A stretch of DNA of 64,000 nt from Duganella rivi (GCF_009857435.1 NZ_WWCK01000001.1:1-64000); one strand, 5' to 3'; positions 1 through 8,789 are shown, counted from the stretch's first letter. Numbers and translations are program-made. Notes: generated by a model from the letters alone, not told the origin.

Positions 1-103
1 CGCCACTCGCCACCAGAGCAAGCTCCGTGCTGCCGTTCGACTTGCATGTGTAAGGCATGCCGCCAGCGTTCAATCTGAGCCAGGATCAAACTCTTTAGTT
101 TAA
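1..103 (-). rRNA. rrs: 16S ribosomal RNA, 5' end (partial)
   Basis: Read on the minus strand, the first bases give the universal 16S start AGAGTTTGATCCTGGCTCAG followed by the first helix and the V1 region. Only about 100 bases of the 5' end are present; the rest lies beyond the left edge. The V1 loop (GCACGGAGCTTGCTC) is of the form usual in Massilia and Duganella. The exact mature 5' end, near 100-103, is judged from other proteobacteria. Confidence 0.97.
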
Positions 104-297
104 TCTCTGTTTTATCCCGTTTTACCGGGATGGTTCGCTCTTACTCAAAATACTGACAGTATTTCTACTGAATATTTATTGCTTGAGCATTTAATGCTTT
201 TTGTTGCAGCATCAAACGCCCACATTTATCGACTGTAATTTTTTAAAGACCGTATTGCTTGCTGTTGAAGCGTTGTGTTCATCAGCACAGAAGCGAG
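104..297 (-). other. rrn leader with boxA-like antitermination site and hairpin
   Basis: Transcribed leader between the nearer rrn promoter and the 16S gene. It holds a boxA-like stretch at about 241-253 (minus strand GGTCTTTAA) and a perfect short hairpin at 114-131 (ATCCCG / CGGGAT) just ahead of the 16S gene, which may belong to the processing stem. The region is AT-richer than its surroundings. No protein-coding gene is credible here. Confidence 0.6.
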
Positions 298-326
298 ATT
301 ATGAAGCATTTGATTTATCTCGTCAA
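298..326 (-). promoter_or_regulatory. rrn promoter, proximal (P2-like)
   Basis: Minus strand TTGACG, 17-base spacer, CATAAT, pointing toward the 16S gene. This is one mismatch from consensus in each hexamer, with optimal spacing. It lies about 195 bases before the mature 16S end. Confidence 0.7.
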
Positions 327-384
327 CCCCTCGCTTTCTATCGTTTCGCTTTGCAGCGTCTGCGTTGTTCTGCGAGGGACCGAA

Positions 385-413
385 CTATAGCAAACGCTAG
401 CCACCTTTGGCAA
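385..413 (-). promoter_or_regulatory. rrn promoter, distal (P1-like)
   Basis: Minus strand TTGCCA, 17-base spacer, CTATAG, about 87 bases upstream of the proximal promoter and in the same direction. Tandem promoters are usual for rrn operons. The match is weaker than the proximal one. The rest of the gap up to the kinase gene at 533 shows nothing else I can name. Confidence 0.5.
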
Positions 414-532
414 GGGCTTCTTTGCCAATTACCGTCTAATCCCCGTTTTTTGCAGACTGTCGCAATCGCATGGCTTATAAGAGCGATGCTGGGTACACTT
501 GCTTCATGTTAAGAGTGAGTTGAAAGCCGTTC

Positions 533-1837
533 ATGTTTCCTACGCCTAAAGTGCAAGACACCCTGAAAACCGCCGGCAGCCTGCTGCATCGCGGCTTTGA
601 TGCGACCGCCACCTGGGTCACCCAGCTGTCCTGGTGGAAGTTCCTGGTGTTTGCAGCCCTGATGCTGGCCGCCGGCTCCATTCTGCAGGACGAGCTGTTC
701 TCCTCCAATCCGATACAGGACGACATCGATCGCGGCGAGCAGCACAGTATGCAAAAGCGCAAAAGCGGCGATACCAATATCCTGATCGACGACAGCGGCA
801 TTCACTTCAACCCGCGCGGCAAACTGCGCAACAAGGACAAGAACGAAGACGGCACACCGCCTGTGGCCGCGCCGGAAGCACCGGAAGCCCCGGCCGCGCC
901 CGAGGCGCCGGAAGCGCCGTCAGCGCCAACCAAGTCTGGCGCTGCCTCGGTGCCATCGCTACCGGCGCTGCCGGGCGAAGAAGTCCATATCGACCTGCCG
1001 CCGCAGATCGGCGAGGAATTGTCCAACGCTATTGAAGAAGCGGTAGACACCGCCGCCGAGCAGAAAGTGGCCCGCTACCACGGCCAGGCCTCCACCTGGT
1101 TCAAGAGTTTCGTGACCCTGCTGGTGCTGGCCCTGTTCGCCACCAAGTTCCTGATGGGCAGCAAAAAGCGCGCCGAGGCGGAAACCCAGACCGCTACCGC
1201 CGTCGCCGAGCGCGAATCCATGCAGCGCCAGCTCAGCGAAGCCAAGATGCAAATGATGCAAGCCCAGGTTGAGCCGCACTTCCTGTTCAACACGCTGGCA
1301 TCGGTCGAACACCTGATCGAGACCGACCCGCCGCGCGCCTCGGCCATGCAGCGCAGCCTGATCAAATACCTGCGCGCGGTGCTGCCACAAATGCGCGATA
1401 ACAACCTGATTACCAACCTCGGCCGCGAAGCCGACATGGTGGCGGCCTACCTCGCCCTGCTGAAGATGCGCATGGAAGAACGCCTGACCATCGATTTCGA
1501 CATCCCCGACGGCCTGCGCACCGCTGCCTTCCCGCCGATGATGCTCCAGTCAATGGTGGAAAACGCCATCAAGCACGGCCTCGAAGGCAAGCCCGAGGGC
1601 GGCACGCTGAAAGTGCGCGCCGACGTCGCCCACAACAAGCTGCGCGTGATTGTCACCGACAACGGCCTCGGCTTCGGCGCCAAGCCCAGCGACGGCACCG
1701 GCCTCGGCCTGAGCAACATCCGCGAGCGCCTGAAACTGCTGCACGGCGAACAAGGCCAGCTGCTGATCGCCGCCAACAGCCCAAGCGGCGTGATCGTCAC
1801 CATCGAGGTGCCTTACCAGTTGGCTAAATCAAGCTGA
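533..1837 (+). CDS. LytS/YehU-type membrane sensor histidine kinase
   Basis: 434-residue sensor kinase of the His_kinase (LytS) family, predicted to phosphorylate the LytTR regulator encoded just downstream. Membrane segments lie near residues 34-50 and 190-208. Between them is a roughly 140-residue presumably extracytoplasmic part with an Ala-Pro-Glu repeat at about 112-130. A short coiled coil leads to the phospho-acceptor motif EPHFLFN (His249), then the ATP-binding N box NAIKHG and the glycine boxes DNGLGFG and GTGLGL. The ligand is unknown. The start is the first ATG of the frame; the ribosome site is weak. Confidence 0.93.
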   Translation: MFPTPKVQDTLKTAGSLLHRGFDATATWVTQLSWWKFLVFAALMLAAGSILQDELFSSNPIQDDIDRGEQHSMQKRKSGDTNILIDDSGIHFNPRGKLRNKDKNEDGTPPVAAPEAPEAPAAPEAPEAPSAPTKSGAASVPSLPALPGEEVHIDLPPQIGEELSNAIEEAVDTAAEQKVARYHGQASTWFKSFVTLLVLALFATKFLMGSKKRAEAETQTATAVAERESMQRQLSEAKMQMMQAQVEPHFLFNTLASVEHLIETDPPRASAMQRSLIKYLRAVLPQMRDNNLITNLGREADMVAAYLALLKMRMEERLTIDFDIPDGLRTAAFPPMMLQSMVENAIKHGLEGKPEGGTLKVRADVAHNKLRVIVTDNGLGFGAKPSDGTGLGLSNIRERLKLLHGEQGQLLIAANSPSGVIVTIEVPYQLAKSS

Positions 1838-1895
1838 TTGCTAATTACGGCAATTCGTTGAATAATAATTTAAACAACCTTCACACCCGAACAAG

Positions 1896-2663
1896 ATGCC
1901 TACAGCAATCATTGCAGATGACGAACGTTTGATGCGCGACCAACTGCGCATGCGCCTTGGCCAAGTCTGGCCCGAGCTGGAAATTATTGGCGAAGCCAAG
2001 AACGGCGACGAAGCCATCGAACTGGTCGACAGCCTCAAGCCGGACTTCACCTTCCTCGATATCCGCATGCCCGGCAAGACCGGCATGGAAGCGGCCTCAG
2101 TCATCGGCAACAAGAGCAACATCGTGTTCGTGACCGCCTACGACGCCTACGCGGTGGAAGCGTTTGAGCGCGGCGCCATCGACTACGTGCTGAAACCGCC
2201 TGAGCAAGAGCGCCTGCAAGTCACGGTCGATCGCCTGAAAACCCGCATGAACAAGCCGGCCGCCGCAGCCGACGTCAACGCCAGCGTGACCGCCATGCTG
2301 GCCCAGCTGACCGAGAAGATCGCCGCGCCCAAGCCGGCCCACCTGCAATGGATACAGGCCAGCATCGGCCAAGACCTGCGCATGATTCCAGTCGAGGAAA
2401 TCCTGTTCTTCCGCTCGGATGAAAAATACACCTGCGTGCAGACCGAGAAATACGAGGCGCTGATCCGCAAGCCGGTGCGCGACCTGGCCGAGGAACTCGA
2501 TCCGGCGCTGTTCTGGCAAATCCACCGCGCCACCCTGGTCAACGTCAACGCCATCGAAGGCGTGACGCGCGACATCCGCGGCCGCCACCTCGTCATGATC
2601 AAAGGCCGCTCCGACAAGCTGGAAGTGAGCCGCAGCTTCCTGCACTTGTTCAAGCAAATGTAA
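1896..2663 (+). CDS. LytTR-family response regulator
   Basis: 255 residues: receiver domain at about 1-115 with phospho-acceptor Asp55 in the FLDIRMPG motif, an Ala/Lys-rich linker, then a LytTR DNA-binding domain at about 150-255. It follows the kinase gene after a 58-base gap on the same strand, so the two form a two-component pair. Regulators of this type bind direct repeats upstream of target genes. The target is not evident here; nothing distinguishes it as AlgR or YehT. Confidence 0.93.
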   Translation: MPTAIIADDERLMRDQLRMRLGQVWPELEIIGEAKNGDEAIELVDSLKPDFTFLDIRMPGKTGMEAASVIGNKSNIVFVTAYDAYAVEAFERGAIDYVLKPPEQERLQVTVDRLKTRMNKPAAAADVNASVTAMLAQLTEKIAAPKPAHLQWIQASIGQDLRMIPVEEILFFRSDEKYTCVQTEKYEALIRKPVRDLAEELDPALFWQIHRATLVNVNAIEGVTRDIRGRHLVMIKGRSDKLEVSRSFLHLFKQM

Positions 2664-2757
2664 GCGCCAGCGGTACACGCCTGAGCTACATCAACTCCCC
2701 TCTCCCGCTCCTGACTTAGTGTGACTCCAGGCGGCCCTCGGCCGCAGGGAGACACAC

Positions 2758-3537
2758 ATGGGCCGCAGCATACAAACAATCCTCCTTCTCTCGGCGCTGG
2801 CCGTCACCATCCGCCTGTCCTGGCGCATGGGCCAGCAATACGCGCGCAGCACCCGCGTGCAGGAACAACTGGAACAATCGTATTCACAGCTGCGCGAACT
2901 GTCGGCGGCGCTGCAAACCATCCGCGAAGAAGAACGCAAGCACATCGCGCGCGAGTTGCACGACGACCTTGGTCAACTGCTGGCCACGCTGCGCGGCGAC
3001 CTCGCGCTGCTGCAACGCCAAGGCAACAACAGCGCCGCCGCCCGCAAGCTGCAGCGCGGCATGGATGAACTGCTGATGTCGGCCATCACTTCGCTGCGCC
3101 GCATTGCCGGCAACCTGCGCCCACGCGCGCTCGATGAAGGAGGTTTGTATTTTGCGCTGGAAAGCCTGCGCCATGAATTTGAACAGCGCAACGGCATTGC
3201 GTGCACGCTGGACGCCAATGAGGAGGAATTAACGCTGGACGACGATTACAGCACCGCCATCTTCCGCATTGCGCAGGAAGCGCTGACCAACATCACCCGC
3301 CACGCCGAAGCGCGCAAGGTAGCGCTGTCGCTGTATCGCCAGGATGGGGCATTGCACATCACCATCCATGATGACGGGCGCGGCATCGCCGAACAGGACA
3401 TGGACAAGGCTTCGTCCTTCGGCCTGATCGGGATGCGCGAGCGCGTCTGGGCACTGCATGGCGATATCGCCATCATCAACGACGGCGGCACCCGGATCAT
3501 GATCCGATTGCCGCTGCCGCCTTCTGCAACCGCTTAG
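2758..3537 (+). CDS. NarL-type sensor histidine kinase (HisKA_3), orphan
   Basis: 259 residues. One N-terminal membrane helix (about 4-22), a short coiled coil, then the HisKA_3 dimerisation motif with His67 in RELHDDLGQ and a HATPase domain (ALTNITRHAEA, DDGRGI, GLIGMRERV). There is essentially no periplasmic or PAS sensor, so the signal must be read in the membrane or cytoplasm. The start has a good ribosome site (AGGGAGA, 8 bases away). No NarL-type regulator is adjacent; the cognate partner must lie elsewhere, or the LytTR regulator upstream could be a non-canonical partner. Confidence 0.9.
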   Translation: MGRSIQTILLLSALAVTIRLSWRMGQQYARSTRVQEQLEQSYSQLRELSAALQTIREEERKHIARELHDDLGQLLATLRGDLALLQRQGNNSAAARKLQRGMDELLMSAITSLRRIAGNLRPRALDEGGLYFALESLRHEFEQRNGIACTLDANEEELTLDDDYSTAIFRIAQEALTNITRHAEARKVALSLYRQDGALHITIHDDGRGIAEQDMDKASSFGLIGMRERVWALHGDIAIINDGGTRIMIRLPLPPSATA

Positions 3538-4619
3538 AACGAGTGACGCAGGCCGATGTTGAAGGCCTTGTCGCCGCTACCAGCTTCGTTGTTGTTGCCA
3601 ACGGTGTAGCCGGCGCCGTTCTTGTTCTTGATCTTGGCGTAAGCAACGTAGGCGCCGGTACGCTTCGACAGCGAGTACAGGTAACCCAGTGCCCACTGGT
3701 CGGCGTCCTGATTGTTGACGGTCTTGTCGTTCTTACGGATGTAAGAAGTCATGATCGAACCATTGCCGGCTGGGATGGTCGCGCCGATCAGCACGTCGTT
3801 GCTGTCCAGGCTAGGCTTTGGCGCCACGGTGTAGCCGTAAGCGTTGGCCACTGGGATCTGGGAGCTGTTCACGCCCTTGTTGGCGCCGTACGCGAAGTAG
3901 GCCTTCACGACTTTGAAATCGTAGTTGGCGGCGAACATAGTGGTGCGGCCGGTGTCCTGAACTTTGGCAGGAGTGGTGCCGACAGCAGCGGTGTCGTTGT
4001 TCTTGTTGTTGTAGACCAGGCGCGCGTTCAGCGGGCCTTGGGCGTAGTTCAGGCCAAAGCCGAACTGACGGCCGGCGGTGTTGCTGCCAGCTTGCTCGCC
4101 CAGCGCGTACAGGGCGTCGCCGCTGAAGCCTTCCACCACTGGGGTCGAGTACACCAGCGCGTTGCTTACGCGGGTGTTGGCGCCAGCCGATGGGAACAGG
4201 TTTTTGATCGAACCAGCATAGCCGGCGCCGAATGGGTCAGCCACCTGGCTTTGTGCCAGGTACAGCGGGGTGTACTGGCGGCCGATGGTCAGCTGGCCGG
4301 CGTCTTTGGATTTCAGACCCACGAAGGCTTGACGGTTGAAGATGGTGTTGGTGCTGTCCAGCGTACCGTCGTCGGCCTTGAAGCCGGTTTCCAGGGTGAA
4401 GATAGCCGACAGGCCGTTGCCCAGGTCTTCGGTGCCGCGGAAGCCGATGCGGGACTGGCCGCCGATGCCGCTGGTCACTTTGGTCAGGGAGCCGGCTGCA
4501 CCGCCGCGCTCGCTAACGACACCGACATCCACCAGGCCGTAGATGGTGACGTTCGATTGAGCTTGGGCTTGTGCAGCGAAGCCGCCGATGATCATTGCTG
4601 CCAGAGTAAGTTTTTTCAC
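3534..4619 (-). CDS. Gram-negative porin
   Basis: 361-residue outer-membrane porin of the betaproteobacterial Porin_4 (OmpC-like) type, forming a trimeric diffusion channel. A GTG start at 4619 gives a typical signal peptide, KKLTLAAMIIGGFAAQAQA, followed by the first strand SNVTIYGLVDVGV. An in-frame ATG further upstream (4688) would put 23 unlikely residues before the signal peptide, so I reject it. The protein ends in Phe (GLRHSF), the signal for outer-membrane assembly. Its stop overlaps that of the convergent kinase gene. The start region can pair with an upstream inverted repeat (see 4616-4739). Confidence 0.93.
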   Translation of the reverse strand: MKKLTLAAMIIGGFAAQAQAQSNVTIYGLVDVGVVSERGGAAGSLTKVTSGIGGQSRIGFRGTEDLGNGLSAIFTLETGFKADDGTLDSTNTIFNRQAFVGLKSKDAGQLTIGRQYTPLYLAQSQVADPFGAGYAGSIKNLFPSAGANTRVSNALVYSTPVVEGFSGDALYALGEQAGSNTAGRQFGFGLNYAQGPLNARLVYNNKNNDTAAVGTTPAKVQDTGRTTMFAANYDFKVVKAYFAYGANKGVNSSQIPVANAYGYTVAPKPSLDSNDVLIGATIPAGNGSIMTSYIRKNDKTVNNQDADQWALGYLYSLSKRTGAYVAYAKIKNKNGAGYTVGNNNEAGSGDKAFNIGLRHSF

Positions 4620-4739
4620 TTGATGTTCTCTACTTAAGGTTGATGAAAACTGCACGTTGGAGTTCACGGCCGAGATCATGCCTATCAATTACTTCAACAA
4701 TGTGACATCAGTCATTTGTTGTAAATCAACATCAAGTGA
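4616..4739 (-). promoter_or_regulatory. 12-bp inverted repeat able to mask the porin start codon
   Basis: Plus-strand TCACTTGATGTT (4616-4627) and AACATCAAGTGA (4728-4739) are exact complements 100 bases apart. In a transcript reading through from the methyltransferase gene, the upstream arm would pair with the bases around the porin GTG start, just next to the AGAGA ribosome site. A porin transcript starting between the arms would lack the upstream arm and stay open. The pairing is seen; the regulatory role is inference. Confidence 0.4.
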
Positions 4740-4744
4740 TTTAT

Positions 4745-5398
4745 TTATTTCAAGCGGCAGCTGAGCAGGTAGTAGTACTCCAGGCGCTCGATGCGGATCT
4801 GCTTGGTGTGGTTGGCAAAGCGCTTGCGCAGGGTGCTGTCGGTCAGGTAATTCTTCATGATTTCATAGCGCTGGCCATCGTCGGCGGTCAGGAACTGGAA
4901 GGTGTTGCCTTCCTGATCGGTGCGGGCGATGACCGTCGAACTGCCGTCGACGTAGGATTCATCAAGGATCACCAGCAGCACATCCTTGCCCAGCTTGGCG
5001 CGCAGGGTTTTCAGGTACTTTTCCTGGTCTTCGCGGCGCACGTGGCACCACAGGTTGCCGATGAACACGGCCGTGTACTGGCCTTCCAGCCCGTCCGGCA
5101 GGTTGAAGGCGTCCATTTGCCCGAAGGTGACGATGTCTTCGTCGAGGCCGCGCGTTTCGGCCAGATCCAGCATTTCCTGCGAAATATCGGTGGCGTGCAC
5201 CGATTCGGCCGTTTCCGAGATCAAATCAGTCCAGTAGGCGGTGCCGCAGCCCAGTTCCAGCACTTTATGGTCTTGGAACAGCTCGGCGACCATTTCCTGC
5301 AGATCGTCCAGATCGTCGTAGCGCGCTTCCTGCGCATAGACTTGGTCGTAATTGTCCGCGTTGACGGCGTAGTATTGTGTCAACTGGTTGGTAATCAT
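4745..5398 (-). CDS. Class I SAM-dependent methyltransferase
   Basis: 217 residues with the SAM-binding motif I VLELGCGTAYW at about 46-56 and an acidic loop (ATDISQEML) at the second strand, so a Rossmann-fold methyltransferase of the type 11/25 group. The substrate is not deducible. It starts 13 bases after the cysB stop and is probably cotranscribed with it, which hints at a link with sulfur or SAM metabolism but does not prove it. It carries no signal peptide or membrane segment, so it is cytoplasmic. Confidence 0.85.
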   Translation of the reverse strand: MITNQLTQYYAVNADNYDQVYAQEARYDDLDDLQEMVAELFQDHKVLELGCGTAYWTDLISETAESVHATDISQEMLDLAETRGLDEDIVTFGQMDAFNLPDGLEGQYTAVFIGNLWCHVRREDQEKYLKTLRAKLGKDVLLVILDESYVDGSSTVIARTDQEGNTFQFLTADDGQRYEIMKNYLTDSTLRKRFANHTKQIRIERLEYYYLLSCRLK

Positions 5399-5411
5399 GA
5401 TGATGCTTTCT

Positions 5412-6353
5412 TTATAGTTCGTAGTTCTCTTTTTCGCCGCTCATAGCCTGTTCGATCAACTTGCGGTTGAGCGTCGGGGCCAGCAGTTCGATAAAGGTGT
5501 AAATATAGCTGCGCAGGTAGGCGCCCTGCTTGACCGCCACCCGCGACACATTCATGCCGAACAGGTGGCCCACAGGGATGGCGCGCAGATTCTTGTCGCG
5601 CTCGGCGTCGAAGGCCATGCCCGCTATGATACCAATCCCCATGCCCAACTCCACATAAGTCTTGATCACGTCGGCGTCGATGGCTTCCAGCAGCACGTCC
5701 AGCTTCAGGCCGCGCAGGGAAAACGCGTGGTCGATCTTGCTGCGGCCGGCGAAGGCGCCATCATACGTGATGATCGGGAAAGCCGCGATCTCTTCCAGCG
5801 TCGGCTGCTTGTTGCGCAGCAGCGGATGGTCGGGCGGCACCACCACCACGTGCTCCCACTGGTAGCACGGCAAGGTCACCAGACCGGTGACGCCGGCAAT
5901 CGACTCGGTGGCAATGCACAAGTCGGCCTGGTCGCGCTGCACCATCTCGGCGATCTGCTGCGGATTGCCTTGCAATAAAGATAATCTTACCTTCGGGAAC
6001 TTGACCATGAAGGCCTGCACCACCTTGGGCAAGGTGTAGCGCGCCTGCGTGTGCGTGGTGGCGATGGTAAAACTGCCGCTATCCTGCGCCGCATATTCCT
6101 TGCCGATGCGCTTGAGGGAGTCGATTTCCTGCATAATCAACTCTACCGACGACAGCACCAGCCGCCCCGGCTCGGTCAGGCCACGGATACGCTTGCCGTG
6201 ACGGGTGAAGATATCGACACCCAACTCTTCTTCCAGCTCGATAATCGCCTTGGAGACGCCCGGTTGCGAGGTGAACAAGGCCTTGGCGGCATCAGTCAAA
6301 TTGTAATTCTGGCGTACTGCTTCGCGCACGAAGCGCAGTTGGTGAAGGTTCAT
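5412..6353 (-). CDS. cysB: CysB-type LysR transcriptional regulator
   Basis: 313 residues. The N-terminal winged helix-turn-helix (AAKALFTSQPGVSKAIIELE, about 22-41) and the opening MNLHQLRFVREA are characteristic of CysB/Cbl, followed by a LysR effector-binding domain. CysB activates sulfate assimilation genes when the inducer O-acetylserine or N-acetylserine is present. It is divergent from cysI, across a 153-base region holding two near-identical 14-base repeats (6418-6452) that could be its binding site. Cbl is the main alternative name; context favours CysB. Confidence 0.9.
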   Translation of the reverse strand: MNLHQLRFVREAVRQNYNLTDAAKALFTSQPGVSKAIIELEEELGVDIFTRHGKRIRGLTEPGRLVLSSVELIMQEIDSLKRIGKEYAAQDSGSFTIATTHTQARYTLPKVVQAFMVKFPKVRLSLLQGNPQQIAEMVQRDQADLCIATESIAGVTGLVTLPCYQWEHVVVVPPDHPLLRNKQPTLEEIAAFPIITYDGAFAGRSKIDHAFSLRGLKLDVLLEAIDADVIKTYVELGMGIGIIAGMAFDAERDKNLRAIPVGHLFGMNVSRVAVKQGAYLRSYIYTFIELLAPTLNRKLIEQAMSGEKENYEL

Positions 6354-6417
6354 TGCAGGTCTTGGCCCATCTTAAAATTATTAGCGTCCATGCTTATGCC
6401 CAATCCTTATATAAGCA

Positions 6418-6452
6418 AATAAAGACTAAGTCGTATGGAATAAAGACGAAGT
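6418..6452 (+). promoter_or_regulatory. Two 14-base direct repeats, candidate CysB site
   Basis: AATAAAGACTAAGT (6418-6431) and AATAAAGACGAAGT (6439-6452) differ by one base and are offset by 21 bases, about two helical turns. They lie in the divergent cysB/cysI region, 55 bases before the cysI start, upstream of a poor -10 candidate near 6457. LysR-type regulators bind such same-face arrays. The assignment to CysB is inferred from position only. Confidence 0.45.
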
Positions 6453-6506
6453 TTATTACTATTAGCGCTAGTTTGGGGAATCAGCGACTATCCAGGAAGA
6501 ATATTC

Positions 6507-8207
6507 ATGTATCAATACGACCAATACGACCACCTCATCGTCCGCGAGCGCATCGCCCAGTACCGCGACCAAGTGCGCCGCCGCCTGTCCGATGAGCTGA
6601 CCGAAGCCGAATTCCTGCCGCTGCGCTTGCAGAACGGCCTGTACATGCAGCGCCACGCTTATATGCTGCGCATTGCCGTGCCCTACGGTTTGTTAGCATC
6701 TAAGCAAATGCGTATGTTCGCACATATCGCCCGCAAATACGACCGCGGCTATGGCCACTTCACCACCCGCCAAAACATCCAGTTTAACTGGGTTGAGCTG
6801 GAGCAGACCCCGGATATCCTGAGCGACCTCGCCTCGGTCGAGATGCACGCCATCCAAACTTCGGGCAACTGCATCCGCAACACCACCTCCGATCCGTACG
6901 CCGGCGTTGCTGCCGACGAGATCATCGATCCGCGTCCATACGCCGAGGTGCTGCGCCAGTGGTCGACCTTCCACCCTGAATTCATCGCCCTGCCGCGCAA
7001 GTTTAAAGTCGCGATCAACGGCGCCGTCGAAGACCGCGCCGCGATTGCGATTCACGACATCGGCCTGACCGTGGTGCGCAACGACGCCGGCGAGATCGGC
7101 TTCAAATTCATGGCCGGCGGCGGCATGGGCCGCACGCCGATCATCGGCAGCGTGATCCGCGAGTTCCTGCCGTGGCAGCACCTGCTGACCTACACCGAAG
7201 CCGTGATGCGCGTGTATAACCAGTACGGCCGGCGCGACAACAAGTACAAGGCCCGCATCAAGATCCTGCTGAAAGCCATCGGCGTGGAAGAGTTTACCCG
7301 CCAGGTGGAAGAGGAATGGGCCGACCTGAAAGACGGCCCTGAAACCCTGACCATCGAAGAGATGCAGCGCGTGATCGACTACTTCCAGCCGCCGGCCTAC
7401 AAGCAGCTGGATGACAGCGATGCCGCCTTGCAGGCGCAAGCTGCGGATAACAAGGCCTTCTCCAACTGGCTCAAGCGCAACGTCAAGCCGCACAAGGTGC
7501 CGGGCTACGCTGCCGTGGCGCTGTCGCTGAAGAAGACCGGCGTGCCGCCGGGCGACGCCACCGCCGAGCAGATGGACTTCATGGCCGACCTGGCGGATCG
7601 CTACAGCTTCGGCGAACTGCGCGTCACCCATGAACAGAACATCATCCTGGCCGACGTCGAGCAGTCGCAGTTGTTCGCGCTGTGGCAGGAAGCCAAGGCC
7701 CACGGCCTGGCGACGCCGAACATCGGCCTGCTGACCGACATGATCTGCTGCCCTGGCGGCGACTTCTGCTCGCTGGCCAACGCCAAGTCGATCCCGATTG
7801 CGGCCGCCATCGCGGAGCGCTTCGACAACATCGACTATCAGCACGACATCGGCGAGATCGAACTGAATATCTCCGGCTGCATCAACGCCTGCGGCCACCA
7901 TCACGTCGGCAGTATCGGCGTGCTCGGTGTGGATAAAGACGGCAGCGAATGGTATCAAGTGTCGATCGGCGGCGCGCAAGGCAATAACGCCGCCATCGGC
8001 AAGATCATCGGCCCATCGTTCTCCGCGCTGCAAATGCCGGAAGTGATCGACCGCCTGCTGCAAGTCTACCTGCGCGAGCGTTTTGAAGATGAATCGTTTG
8101 CCGCCTGCGCGCAGCGCCTGGGCGTCGCACCGTTCAAGGAATTTGTGTACGCCACGCCGATCGCTGAAAAAGGCGGCCGCCTGGTTGGAGAGGATGAATA
8201 TGTCTAA
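6507..8207 (+). CDS. cysI: Sulfite reductase, siroheme hemoprotein (CysI-type)
   Basis: 566 residues, the usual length for the nitrite/sulfite reductase hemoprotein family. It reduces sulfite to sulfide with six electrons. The cluster/siroheme ligands are visible as C415-x5-C421 (in CCPGGDFC) and C458-x3-C462 (in SGCINACGHHH); the two ferredoxin-like half domains precede each nucleotide-binding half. First gene of the cys operon, with an AGGAAG ribosome site. No flavoprotein subunit cysJ is nearby, so electrons probably come from ferredoxin, as in other betaproteobacteria that pair this enzyme with DUF934. Confidence 0.93.
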   Translation: MYQYDQYDHLIVRERIAQYRDQVRRRLSDELTEAEFLPLRLQNGLYMQRHAYMLRIAVPYGLLASKQMRMFAHIARKYDRGYGHFTTRQNIQFNWVELEQTPDILSDLASVEMHAIQTSGNCIRNTTSDPYAGVAADEIIDPRPYAEVLRQWSTFHPEFIALPRKFKVAINGAVEDRAAIAIHDIGLTVVRNDAGEIGFKFMAGGGMGRTPIIGSVIREFLPWQHLLTYTEAVMRVYNQYGRRDNKYKARIKILLKAIGVEEFTRQVEEEWADLKDGPETLTIEEMQRVIDYFQPPAYKQLDDSDAALQAQAADNKAFSNWLKRNVKPHKVPGYAAVALSLKKTGVPPGDATAEQMDFMADLADRYSFGELRVTHEQNIILADVEQSQLFALWQEAKAHGLATPNIGLLTDMICCPGGDFCSLANAKSIPIAAAIAERFDNIDYQHDIGEIELNISGCINACGHHHVGSIGVLGVDKDGSEWYQVSIGGAQGNNAAIGKIIGPSFSALQMPEVIDRLLQVYLRERFEDESFAACAQRLGVAPFKEFVYATPIAEKGGRLVGEDEYV

Positions 8208-8778
8208 GAATTTGATTATCAAGGGCCGTGAAGTAGTGGCAGACGATTGGCAGGTACTGCGACTGGCCGAGCCGGTCGAAGGCGCGCCTGCGCACGATCC
8301 GGCCACCGTGGCCGTCCCTGAGGGCAAATTCATCGTGCCACTGAGCCTGTGGCTGGTGCAGCGCGACGTGCTGGCAGCGCGCACCGCCGCAGGCGAAATC
8401 GCGGTGTGGATCGCTTCCGATGAACGTCCTGACACACTGAAAGGCCTGCTGGATCAGTTCCCGCTGATCGCCGTCGACTTCCCGAAATTCACCGATGGCC
8501 GCGGCTACTCGATCGCCTACAACCTGCGCACCCGCCTGGGCTGGACAGGCGAATTGCGCGCCATCGGCGACGTGCTGCGCGACCAGCTGTTCTCGATGCA
8601 GCGCGTGGGCTTCAACGCTTACGCCGTGCGCGCCGACCGCGATCCGCACGATGCACTGAAAGGCCTGTCCGATTTCTCTGAAACCTACCAGGCTTCGGTC
8701 GATCAGAAAGTCCCGCTGTTCCGCCGCCACGCGCGCCCTGCGCCGGTTGCGGCCAACAACGACGGCGCCGGCATCTGA
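8200..8778 (+). CDS. DUF934 family protein of the sulfite reduction operon
   Basis: 192 residues, DUF934 family, typically encoded directly after CysI-type reductases in proteobacteria and thought to help sulfite reduction; no biochemical role is established. It has no membrane segment or metal motif. The start at 8200 overlaps the end of cysI by 8 bases and has GGAGAGG at a 7-base spacing. An ATG two codons earlier sits directly against that site and is less likely. The frame stays open further upstream inside cysI, but that part is only an overlap. Confidence 0.88.
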   Translation: MSKNLIIKGREVVADDWQVLRLAEPVEGAPAHDPATVAVPEGKFIVPLSLWLVQRDVLAARTAAGEIAVWIASDERPDTLKGLLDQFPLIAVDFPKFTDGRGYSIAYNLRTRLGWTGELRAIGDVLRDQLFSMQRVGFNAYAVRADRDPHDALKGLSDFSETYQASVDQKVPLFRRHARPAPVAANNDGAGI

Positions 8779-8789
8779 TTGGAGCTGCA

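Noticed and set aside
201-512. 103-codon open frame on the plus strand in the rrn leader
   Set aside because: It lies antisense to the rrn promoters and leader, resembles no known family and has no ribosome site.
3543-4637. 364-codon open frame opposite the porin gene
   Set aside because: The porin on the other strand has a signal peptide and family motifs. This frame is a by-product of its codon use.
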